Source: Thalassia testudinum (taxonomy: Eukaryota > Streptophyta > Magnoliopsida > Alismatales > Hydrocharitaceae). Taken from it: DNA of 64,000 nucleotides. The first letter of the stretch is position 1. Each line of letters begins with the position of its first letter. The stretch is from NCBI GenBank assembly GCA_037157565.1, contig JAZHRO010000024.1, positions 11,476,501 through 11,540,500 on the forward strand, in the 5' to 3' direction. Below, piece after piece: positions 10,825 through 21,233 of the stretch. Made by a program: the position numbers and the translations under genes. The notes under the pieces were generated by a model that was not told where the DNA came from, did no database searches, and was given only the letters and a program-made list of their open reading frames with translations.

Positions 10825-12528
10825 GATATGGGACGGCATATACTATGGAACATAGGAATGATTATCTCTTAATTATCCTGCCAGAACGCATATAATTTAT
10901 GAGCATGAATCCATTGACCTTGATTTAAAAACTAAGCCTTCTCAAAAACCAAGGTTAAGGGGAAGCGAGTCAAACAAGATAAGATATGCCCGGATATCAC
11001 CTTATCCACCCATCGCTCTCTCCTGATTTAATTAAATTATTCTGAGAGAATAATGTTGGGAAGCACAATAAAAAAAATCAAGCAACAGAGAAAAAAATAA
11101 TATAGAGGATAACAGAAAAAATCAACCTCCCAACTCCGTTGCACTCGTGCTCAAAGGAGATTCCACGTGGCACATCCACAGGCTCAGGCGACGCCACGTC
11201 AGCGGTGCACACCTTGCACGAGCCCCCGGACGGCTACAGTCCAGGAGACACCCGCGGTAGATCCTGCGGGCCCCACTGCCTCCGTTCTCAAGATCCGTTC
11301 TTCCCTCATAGACATGACCACGTGTCATGCATGCGCACGTCGGACCCACATCTGCTCACGTACAATCTTGCATGCATACCCCTCTTATCTTCAATTTTCA
11401 GATATATCACGATTGTGAATGCATACCACTCATGTCTTAACAACTATCCTTGTTTGGATATTAGTCCCGATACTTTTTACCTGATTTGTAGACGGAGAGA
11501 AAAATCAAGGTTTGCATTTGGGCGTTTACCATACTTCTCTCCAAACTATAGGTTGGCAAAAACTCGATAAGTTCTTTTGCATAAATAGGGCTTTCCAACA
11601 TCCAAGAAAACCCTAAATAGGCCCTATGAACTAACCAAGTTATCAAATGGTCAACTTAACCTCAAAAAGGAGTAACTTATTCAGGTTTGTTGGTAGCAAC
11701 CTATATGTAGGAAGAAACAACAAACAAGTGCGCAAATTTTTGCATGACAACATTAATCATGTCGGAAGGATGTATGTGCAAATTTCTGCCCAAAGAAGGT
11801 AAGGTATTCAAACGTTCCAACCTTTCCTTTTCGATATGCGTGATGGTGGTGTGTGAGTGAGCTCTCTACGTCTATGAACGAGAGACAGTTGTCCCGTGGA
11901 CCCTACCAAGCAACTACACCTTCCCACCATCTGAATTCACACTCCCCCCACCCCCCACCACGAAAGCATCAACAGTGCTAATCTCTATCCTTTCTCCACT
12001 CCCTCTGATGGGTTCCTCTTCGCCGCCTCCCAGACACCACACACCCCCCATCCCCCCAACACACACACGTCATGCCCTCCAACTGGAATCTAACAAGTTC
12101 GTTACAGCGGCGGTGCTCTTACCCAAGCATTATATACGAATTCCATCAATCAATTACCATGATTAGGGGGAAGCAAGTAGGAGGCCTTCAAAAAGGTAAA
12201 CTCATCTTGAGATAGAATAAGAGGGGGATAAATTAAAAAATATATTTAACTGAAGGAATAAGATAATTAAATATAATATTAGTAAATAATATTTTAATAT
12301 TATGATAATAGTGGTGGATAGGACGTTGTCCTGTAGTTAATATATATTAATAAATATATTACATTAGAGTAATATATTTTAATATATATTAAATTTGATG
12401 GGGGGGGGGGGTAATGAGATAATTTGAGAATAGATAAATTTTAGTAAATGTTAATATTAATTTAATGAAATAAATAAGCTGTATCCTCGATATCCCTCAG
12501 CCAAATGGTGCCTCATGTTGCTTGTGCT
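10825..12528. other. Upstream intergenic region of the CIB1-like gene
   Basis: No gene seen. It includes a GC-richer patch at 11120-11340, a pyrimidine/CA-rich patch at 11940-12070, AT-rich DNA at 12180-12470 and a 12-base G run at 12400-12411. The last few hundred bases are the presumed promoter of the bHLH gene. Confidence 0.6.
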
Positions 12529-12536
12529 TATAAAAG
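12529..12536 (+). promoter_or_regulatory. TATA box of the CIB1-like gene
   Basis: TATAAAAG lies 125 bases before the first ATG. A start site 25-35 bases downstream would give a 5' UTR of about 95-105 bases, pyrimidine-rich just before the ATG, which is normal for a plant gene. Confidence 0.65.
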
Positions 12537-12660
12537 AGGGATGGTCTCTGCCAAAGCACACACCTGTCTGCTCCCTTCCCAACTTATATCATAATTAGTT
12601 CGGCCTCGAACAAACATCAAAACCAATCACCTCCTCCTTCTTCCCCCCGGACCTCCTCCT

Positions 12661-15600
12661 ATGAAGATGCCTTGGTGTGGTGGGATCGCGGAGATGTTCG
12701 GGTCCGTACAGCTCCGGCAAAACCCATTGGAGATGGCCGTCTTGGAGAGGCAGCAGATGCAGCTCAGGCAGGAGCAGGAGCAGCAACAACAGATCAACGC
12801 GACAAACGGTGACCCGAGCAATTTGCAGGCCCAGCCCTTCGTGGCACCCGCGTGTTTCCCGCCTGCGATGGCGGGGGATTTCCCTAAGGACCTTCAGCTA
12901 CAGGGGTTGATGCAGCTGCATGCGTGGCCGGATATGCTGCAGTATCCTATCATGGGAGAATTAGAGCATCCCTCCTCCAATCTTGGATCGGGAAGCAACA
13001 CCATCAATGGCACCTCAACGAACGTTGAGTGCCCACCTAATGGTTACGCGGAGGAGTTGAGCAGCAGTGGGCTTAGGAAGAGGAAGGCCGAGAGGCCACA
13101 GACACCTCCGGTAATTTATTTGTTTATTTATTTACTCGATCGGTAGCTTATATGTATGCATCTGTGTGTACAACGTGATGATGAGTTGGTGGGCTCTAGC
13201 AATTAACTAATCACGGGTGATGTAACCGTGGTCGCGGCAGGTCAACGGCGTTGATTCGGAGGACAAGAAGGTTAATGGGGAGAAGAAGGTAAGGTGTGAC
13301 GGAAGTGGCGGTGTCGTGTTGCACCAACCAAAGCAGGAGGTCCAGACCAGCAACAGCAAGAGTGGGAAGGCCGCCTCGAAGGCGGCATCCGAAGTCCTGC
13401 AGAAGCCCGACTACGTCCACGTACGAGCTCGGCGCGGTCAGGCCACCGATAGCCACAGCCTGGCGGAGAGGGTAAGCCTCCCACTACTCCGGTTACCCGG
13501 TCAGGTTTGAGTTAGAGCGCACACCCGCGTAACCGGGTTTTCGGGAGAAAGGGCCAAACATACGCACTAATTGTTCCCCTATGTTCATCTTAAAATAATA
13601 ATCAATGTGCATTTTTAATTAAGATCAATCTTTTCCGTTGACGTCAAGAGATCATGAGATATATTTATCCTTCTCAAAAAGAATTAGCAATTAAAGTTCG
13701 CCCGATTTGGTGGTTTAGGTGAGGAGGGAGAAGATTAGTGAGAGGATGAAGTACCTGCAAGATCTGGTCCCCGGGTGCAACAAGATCACGGGCAAGGCCG
13801 GGATGCTCGACGTGATCATCAACTATGTCCAATCGTTGCAAAAGCAAGTTGAGGTATACAGATAAATATACACAGAAATAAGTTTCATAGTATATATAGC
13901 ATCTTTTTTTTTATTATTATTATTATTAGAGGGTTATTTTGGTAGGAAAATTACGAATCTTTCGCGCTCTAGAAATATATATGTTGATTTAATTTGTTGA
14001 CGATGTTTTTGGCGCCAAATCGTGCAGTTCTTGTCAATGAAGCTGGCGGCCGCGAACCCAGTATTTGATTTCAGTGCGCTTGAGCTCTCCGTTCTCAAAG
14101 AAGTAAGATTCTTTCTTAAATTTTAAGGAAAAAAGAATCGTTTCTGGATATATGGTTATATTAACTTTTAATATTAGAGGATAAGGTTTTTATTTTTCAA
14201 AATAAATAAATATTTTTATGTTCCACGATCAGACTCTCAAGTAGACCTTGTGTGGGTGGGTCTGTGCGTGTGTGGAACGGGTGCAGGGGAGGAGATGGTA
14301 CGATAGAAGTGGAGAATCGCTACATGTCTATTTACAAAATTTATACCTATAAATTATCTATTTAAATTTAAACCTATACTCGTATCCAACTATCCATCGG
14401 ATTTATTCATTAATTAGTATCCATTTATGAATGATCCTTATAATTAAATCATGCTTACAATAAAGTTAAATAAGAAAAAAAATTGATAATATGATCCGTT
14501 GTTAATTTGTAACGAAATTCAAGTAATATAATGATGATATCATTCATAAGGAAGTGAAATATATCTATCTAATAAGTAGAGAAATAAAGGAGTGATGGAA
14601 TAAGTAGATTTTAGTGTTTGGGTGTTTAGGCAGATTAAATTTATTTCCATAGAGGAGATAGAATAAGTTTGTGTCGAGTTAATTTCTGTTAATCCTGAGC
14701 AAATGAGAAGTAAATTAAGCGGTGAACAAACACATATTAACTCTCTAACTTAACTTATCTACCAAATACCACCATAAGAATTTTCACCAATAAAAAAGTA
14801 AGAATATACCATACATAACATAAAAAGTCAAGAATACATATAAAATATAAATCACGTATATGGATTAAGTTAATTGGTATGAATCTAAACCCCATACTTA
14901 TACTTGAATCCAACCAGATTTTATTAATAAAATCCTAATCCAAATTCAAATGGGTCAATTTTGTCCATTCTTGTTAGGCCGAGTTGGGTGGGATTGGTCG
15001 AAACTTTTGTCTCCCTCATCGACTGATTATTATACTTAATTGGATGGCCCTAAAATCGAGCTCCATCTAAAAGTTTTGTTATTTTTGGTGTATTTAATTT
15101 AAAAATTAACTTTCCCCTCCCTAGCGTAATTATTTCATTTCTTCACTGGAAAAGGTGGGATTTTTAATTCCTCCAAACGCCTCGAGCATAGATCGCTTCG
15201 AACTCGTAAAAATCTCAACGATGGGACTTTTTCTTTCATCCTTAACCTTTTAATGTTCCGGTCGAACCTCATCAAGAATCACCTAATTATACATCATCGA
15301 TTTGAAAGCTCATCCGTGAGTATGCTTCTGATGAGGACATGATCCCGTACGACCATGCATGACAGACCCAGGGGCATACGTGTAACATCAAATGTTTGCA
15401 AGGACATCTTTGTAAAAGCTCGAAGATGGCTTCTCCACCAAACTCTCCTCATCAATTCCTTCAAAATCTATATATGCAGTCTTCCCATTTGATTCCATAA
15501 GTGGAAAACTGATTCAAACACCTTGATGCAGAATATAGCAGCCAGCAGTGGGGGTCTCCGGGTGACGATGGCCATGCCGCCTGATCCGATGAGCTCGCCA

Positions 15601-15971
15601 CTCGCATCGTCGAGCTCGATGGTGCAACCGGCTACCCCAAATGGTGGGCTTGGTCTGGCCCTGAACCTACAAGAAGTGCAGCTCAACAACACAGCAGGTG
15701 ATCCTGCAACAGCACCACCCAATTACACCATGGATGTGCACAACTTCAACGTGAGCAATTTTCTTTTCACGTTACCCCTCCACTAAATTTTGGTTTGTGA
15801 TTCGCCTACATTTCTAATGATAGATTTTTAATGCATGAATGATAGGTAGCTGGAGCTAATTCTTCCCCGGGATGGGATGCCACGCTACAGAATATTCTTC
15901 CAGTTGCCAATTTCAACGCAATGCCCATCGATCCCAATTACCAAACTACATCAGGGTGCAACATTGATTAA
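12661..15971 (+). CDS. CIB1-like: CIB1/bHLH63-like basic helix-loop-helix transcription factor
   Basis: Six exons, 12661-13110, 13241-13471, 13719-13853, 14028-14102, 15532-15750 and 15846-15971 (TAA 15969-15971), give 411 residues; every intron is GT-AG and phase 0. The N terminus has [13 protein letters not shown], like the MSVLERQ segment of Arabidopsis CIB1, then a Gln-rich stretch, RKRKAE and Lys-rich regions. The DNA-binding domain at about residues 205-275 starts [21 protein letters not shown]; the His/Glu/Arg contacts predict E-box/G-box binding. Helices follow ([22 protein letters not shown], then [16 protein letters not shown]) and FLSMKL. The C-terminal [11 protein letters not shown] resembles the WDSHVQNLY tail of CIB1. 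CIB proteins bind cryptochrome 2 and promote flowering genes. Odd: the usual LDEIINYVQ reads LDVIINYVQ. Starting at the second in-frame Met (residue 3) is equally possible. Family assignment is firm; orthology to CIB1 is inferred. Confidence 0.9.
14103..15531 (+). other. Long fourth intron of the CIB1-like gene
   Basis: At 1,429 bases this intron is six or more times longer than its neighbours (130, 247, 174 and 95 bases). It is AT-rich and contains stretches such as 14340-14460 and 14860-14990 that resemble degraded hAT-type sequence, plus a possible MITE-like block at about 14615-14785. No confident ends or target duplications could be set. Its splice sites (AA|GTAAGA and GATGCAG|AA) are good. 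Confidence 0.6.
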
Positions 15972-17190
15972 TTCTCCCTGCAAAGATAACAGATTTGTAA
16001 TTGCTTAGATCCGCCATCTCCGGTGGTATTCCAAGAGAGGACGGTGAGAGAATTGGCGGTGGCTTGTGAAAGGGGTTCGTGTCCTGATTTGGTCCAGCAA
16101 ATGTTTGGACTTCTTTGCAATTTTTTCTTTTTCTTTTTTGTACACCATGCTCTGAACATGGAGGGTTGTTCCGTTCTCGAAGGCCTCTAGATGTGTATCC
16201 AATTTTTTGATCATATCTAACAGTTTATGGCAAGGAGGAGGAATCCAACTAAGAAGAATCATAGGCAAATAATTATTAAAGCTGTACAAAGTATAAAAGA
16301 TATAGTGGTGTGTGATGAATAGTACCTACTATATATATAGTTATTTTATGGGGACTTTGGATGGTATGTGAACCAGGAATTTGACGCACCCAATTGGAGG
16401 AGCCGGTCGAATCGGTTCTACCGAGGACCAGTGCCAACTTTGTCTCAACCGACCAATTTTTACAAGAGATGTCAAAGCTGGCGGTAACAAGTCAAAGTAA
16501 ACCACGTTGGACCCACCTTTATCATCTTCTTTTTCTTCTTGCTTTAATTCACACGAAAAAGAATCAGAAGATACGCAAATAACAGACCAGATGTCAACCT
16601 ACCAAGAAAAAAAAAAAAAGAATGTACCATAAAAAGTGACGTATTTTTGGATACATGAATGTTAGGGACGTAATGGACGTAGTCCCCTAACAACGAATGT
16701 TCACCGGAACATGAGTAGCAAGTGTGGACGTGTAGAAGACACATGGTCGACCTTATTGAAAGGCAGGGTGATTCAATTGATTCGAGTAAAACCCATTGAA
16801 TATTTGGATTCGATCTTAAAGAATTGAATGTTGTTTTTGTTGGATTTGATTCAAAATATTTGGCTTTAATTTAACAATGTATGGCATATATAGCATATGC
16901 TATATAACATGTAGTGCGTATTATGTTACATATATAATTTTATATATAATATATATTTTAACATATCTCTTTCGTAAAAGCATATGTATACATAGACACA
17001 CTTACATACTGTTTTCCAATTTAAACCTCTAGCTCATGTTACCTCATCTCCAATTATAAGAAACAAAGAAATCTTATTGAGAGTTTCCAAAAGAATACCA
17101 TTTGATTCAGGGACTTGAAAGATGTAACTTAATTGTACATTTAAATTATCATGCAATATGGCTCTAGGAAATTTAGATTTTTCCTCTGTT
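15972..17190. other. 3' flank of the CIB1-like gene
   Basis: It contains the presumed 3' UTR and terminator region; no clear AATAAA was identified. It is otherwise AT-rich intergenic DNA with a TA-rich patch at 16880-17000. The minus-strand open frames at 15968-16289 have no recognised homology. Confidence 0.5.
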
Positions 17191-17206
17191 AGTTTTATCA
17201 TGTATG

Positions 17207-17390
17207 TTTTTTTTATTTTTTTTTTCTTTTTTTGGAACGAAGCTAACAAGAGAATATCAAAGCCTAGAGGAGGATACCCAACCCTCCAGCAACAAGAAAG
17301 CGGGCTGAAGCCCAACAAAGTTTAACAAAAGATCCAAACCAAATCCGACAGAAAAAAAAAGCCACCACTCCAAGCAACCAAAGCAAAGAC
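17207..17390 (-). mobile_element. 5'-truncated L1-type LINE with target-site duplication
   Basis: A T-rich run at 17207-17236 (the poly(A) tail on the minus strand) is followed by sequence resembling plant L1 3' ends. On the minus strand it reads GTTGGGCTTCAGCCCGC, then GCTGGAGGGTTGGGTATCC. The insert is flanked by a 16-base imperfect duplication: AGTTTTATCATGTATG at 17191-17206 and AGTTTTATCGTTTATG at 17391-17406 (14 of 16 match). That is the hallmark of target-primed reverse transcription. Confidence 0.75.
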
Positions 17391-17406
17391 AGTTTTATCG
17401 TTTATG

Positions 17407-20074
17407 TTACATTCATTCTTGTTTGAAAATATGAATTCAACGGATGTGGGAAAAAAAAATTAACTCAAGCAATTGACATCAAACAAATCTCCAATTAATT
17501 GGATCTACATGCAAATTCAGGTTCAGATATTTATGACTTGGCTTGGTTTGACCCATCAAATGAACCATTCAATTCATGAACAAACTTTACTCTACCCAAG
17601 GAAATCTAACTTGGTTTAGCTGACCTTGATCATCTCCCAACTCATCCAAAAATTAAAAAGAAAATTCAAATTTTGCCCCCTATAACTTTGTTTGTCGCTG
17701 GCAATTGAAAGGGGTTGAATAGTGTGTAATAAAAATGATTTACACAAAAATTTTAACCACAAAATAAGCACAATATATATAATAATTTCTAAATTTAGGA
17801 ATCTTATTACTTAAGTCTTTTAAGTTAGGATTTTTAATTTCGATTCCTTCACTCCAATACTAAACGAGGTAATTAACATATTAACACAACCTAAGTTACA
17901 AGAAACAAAAAAAATTACAATATAACATAAGTGTAACATAAAATAAAAATATTTGACAACAAATTCATAGATCTCCCAACAAATATTAAAAAAATATTAT
18001 CAATTTGAGAATCTACAATACCAAACATGCAAAGAGAATGATGTTGAACGCAAAACAAATTCGCTGGCACGCTCACAAGCTCGTCAAGTCGAAATCAAAG
18101 TTAAAGAGGATAGAAAAATGAGTTTCTCGAAAAACCAACGTAAAAGAAACCTTTTAGAGTACTATATGTGTTGTGCATGTTTTTGTTGTATATAAAATGA
18201 GGTTTAGGACACTTACTTGTAGAGGTACGAGCCCGTGAATTTAAGCACTACCCATTGGATGCATATAATGGTCGATTAATGTTTTAGATTCATATCTTTA
18301 GCATGGTAGATTTAACTTAACGAATAGTTGATGTCAACACTAAAAAGGATGTACAAGAACAAGGTGCTCATAAATTTATTTTTGGCTAACAATGTCCTTT
18401 ACTTGTAATGGAAAGGTATTAGTACTAAATTTAAGTATGGACACTTGTTACTCGTAAGTTCATGACATTAAAAAGATGTCTCAACCTTTTTGCAAAAGTC
18501 AATGCTTGTAGTTAATAGGTATCAATAATGACTCTCAGTATCAATGCTTTTTACTTATAGGTTTTCCAACAAAATATTTGAACTAAACTTGTCACCAACA
18601 TATACGTGTACTAATATATTCTTGTTGGGTACAGATTTTAAACTTAATTTAGTTATGCTAAGTCCAAACTTACAATTTATTTGTATCGATATTAAATTTT
18701 AATATTGGCACTTGTAACTAACTTACGAGTTACGAGCATCTTCAAATTAATTTTTTGTGAAGCATTGAAATGATTGGTAATGTAACGATTTGAAAAATGA
18801 ATTTTAATAAGTTGAGTCATTTTTTCGTAAACTATAGTTTTAGAACCATTGAGATGAAACGACAAGTTGAGTTTAACCATTATTATCTCTAAATTATTTT
18901 ACGCAATCTAATTATATATTGTTTGCTGGGAGGCTCATAATCTACTAGAGTAATAAAAGAAAAGTTTTTCTTCATTCTTCATATTTGCTTGATTTGTTCA
19001 TCATTCTTTCGCTCATCATCATTTTTGCTCCTCATCTATTCTCTGCAACAAAGCACATTTACAACAATTAAATAGAGAATGCTTTGTTAACTTCAAAGCT
19101 TAGGATAATATGAAACTTAGTGTTAACACTACTAAGTCACCTCAAAGAATCAAACCAAATCAATGTTTCAAAATTAAGCTAGTTATGCTTCGATTTTGAA
19201 TTTTAATCGTTCAATCATTAGTTCAAACTAGTGATGACATCATTATTTACAAAACAAAAAAAATTGAATCATTTATCTTTTGATTTGATTTACATTGGTC
19301 CAACATGGTCAAATCAGGTTGACCATAGTTTAGTTGATAAAAAATTAAATATCTTTCTATTATAAATTATGGATTTAGAAGTTTAATTGCATTACAAACC
19401 AATAACTTAATAAAGGTACATATAAGGGCTTAGAATGGCATGTTGACCAATTAGAGAAGATGTACACATGAGAAACAAAGGTGGAAGGGGGAAGGTAGAG
19501 TAGTCTTGAGATTCTTGACAATGGAGATCGACGACGATGGGGGTCAAGTTGGTGGTAATGAGGGTTGGGCAGGGGAGGGAGGAGTCGAGTGTGAGCAACC
19601 AAGGGGAAAGTTTGAGTTGAGGGATTGAGGAGGAGGATCCTTTTTTCAATATATATATGTGTATATCTATAAAGGTGATTCAACTTGCCAATTGGTTTGA
19701 TTGATTTGCTCGTTCAATTGATTTTTTTTTTTGTTTTCTTATTCATGCCAATTTCAATATCCACTAAAAAAATCCAACCAATTCACTTGGTTTCTCGTCA
19801 ATTTCTAATTTGGACCAAACTAATTCGATTAGGTGATTACTGCTCCGGATCAACAAGTCAAATAAGGAACCAGTGGGAAACTAGCTGGATATGGAAAAAA
19901 AATATATAAACAGGGATTAGAAAAAAATAAGAGTTAATTATATATTAGGGTTTAAGCCATAACAATGACAACTTTTGAGAAGTCTTTTACTATATGGGAT
20001 AAGTGACTCATTAAAAGTCATTTTTGCTATCCCAAAAATGACTTCACAAAAGTCGTCAAACAAAAAATGACCTT
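17407..20074. other. AT-rich intergenic DNA
   Basis: No gene or clear mobile element recognised. A less AT-rich patch at 19440-19650 has open frames on the minus strand but no recognisable protein family or splice structure. Confidence 0.5.
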
Positions 20075-20077
20075 TTA

Positions 20078-20575
20078 GGCACAGTTTATTTACTAAAATT
20101 GAACTACGGTGATTGAAAAATAAAGCATCGGGATTATGCCTCAATCCCGGGATAAATTGATTTTTGTATTTGTTTTTGATAGTTGGCAATCTCGGAATTA
20201 AAATGAGTAATCCTGTGTTAACATAGTTGGGTGTTGAGACTCCACCTGTAGAGTCTCAGTATATACCGGTGCATTCTTAGAATCCACCGGTGGAGTCTCA
20301 GAATACACTGGTGTATTCCACATGTACATTCGAAAACTCCACCCATTGATTATAAGAATCCACCGGTGGAGTCTAATAATACATCGATATATTCTTAGAA
20401 TCCACTAGTAGACTCCAAAATCCATGGACGAGATTGTGGACAGGACTAGACTATCCCACCCTCCCTCGATAGAATAACATGGGGATTGTGAGCTTTAATT
20501 CGATATTATCCTATCTCGAGATAAACTTAACCAAACAAAAGATTGTAGCCACAATACCACCAAACAAACGGTACC
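20078..20575. mobile_element. PIF/Harbinger (Tourist-like) MITE
   Basis: A 498-bp insert is bounded by TTA on both sides (20075-20077 and 20576-20578). Its termini are imperfect inverted repeats: GGCACAGTTTATTTAC at the left and, in reverse complement, GGTACCGTTTGTTTGG at the right. There is no coding capacity. The interior (about 20230-20420) has repeated TCCACCGGTGGA palindromes, which could let the RNA fold back. Confidence 0.65.
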
Positions 20576-20652
20576 TTAACGGTTAACTTCAACCTGATCG
20601 TCACTTAATGTTGAAAACGCCCCCACGTGCCCTTTCCACCCCACCCCCAACT

Positions 20653-20958
20653 TGTAATGAATGTAACAACCTACTGTAGTCCATATAACCGACAGGTATG
20701 GTAGTTATATAAAAGGCTAAGGGCCTGATGAGGAATAACAAATTAGCTAGTTGTTGGTTCCCCCTATATTTTCTCTCTAGTTCTCCCTCTTCGCCAAGCT
20801 CTAAAGGACTCCTCTCCGCCTCTGTTCTTCTTCTTCTCCTTGTATCTGTGTGGTGGTGCTAGCTGTTACACACTCCTAGGCGGGTGCTCAGGCCACACAG
20901 CTTCCACCCGATCCCTCTCCTTCCTCTTCTCCTTCTTCTCCTAGTTTAACTACTAACA
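20653..20958 (+). mobile_element. 5' LTR of the Reina-type element
   Basis: 306 bases, TGTAATGAATG to ACTACTAACA. It carries TTATATAAAAGG (promoter TATA) near 20706 and a pyrimidine-rich leader. It matches 27975-28277. Confidence 0.92.
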
Positions 20959-20961
20959 AAT

Positions 20962-20975
20962 TGGTGTCTGAGCCC
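20962..20975 (+). other. Primer binding site of the Reina-type element, diverged
   Basis: TGGTGTCTGAGCCC lies three bases after the 5' LTR. It matches the initiator tRNA-Met type site TGGTATCAGAGC at all but two positions. Confidence 0.65.
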
Positions 20976-20996
20976 ACCTTAGGCACTTCTTCAACA

Positions 20997-21228
20997 ATGT
21001 ATCCTGAGGAGATTGAAGCTATGAAGCAGCTTCTTATGGACATGGTGGATTGCGCAATAGACACATTACATAATGAATTTTGGTAATTCTCTCAGAGCCC
21101 GGAGGCAAGCATGTCGCAGCGACAGGGAGCAAGGACTAAGCAGCCTGATCCAGGTTTCATGCTGCAAGTTAAAGGCAAAAGACTCGATTTTCCAACTTTT
21201 GATGGGACAACTGACCCCATGGCAAAGA
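20997..21228 (+). pseudogene. gag, N-terminal part, of the Reina-type element
   Basis: An ATG at 20997 opens a frame (MYPEEIEAMKQLLMDM) that hits a TAA at about 21084. It continues in the same frame through DFPTFDGTTDPM, a segment near the start of the capsid region in chromovirus gag. It is then cut by the solo LTR; the target duplication GGTAT (21229-21233) lies within a Lys-Arg-Tyr codon run that resumes at 23954. Confidence 0.8.
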
Positions 21229-21233
21229 GGTAT

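Noticed and set aside
15968..16289. Minus-strand frame downstream of the bHLH gene
   Set aside because: Overlaps the bHLH 3' UTR, is poly-Lys in one part and matches nothing recognised.
19375..19683. 102-codon minus-strand frame
   Set aside because: No domain, no splice context and an overlapping alternative frame of similar length.
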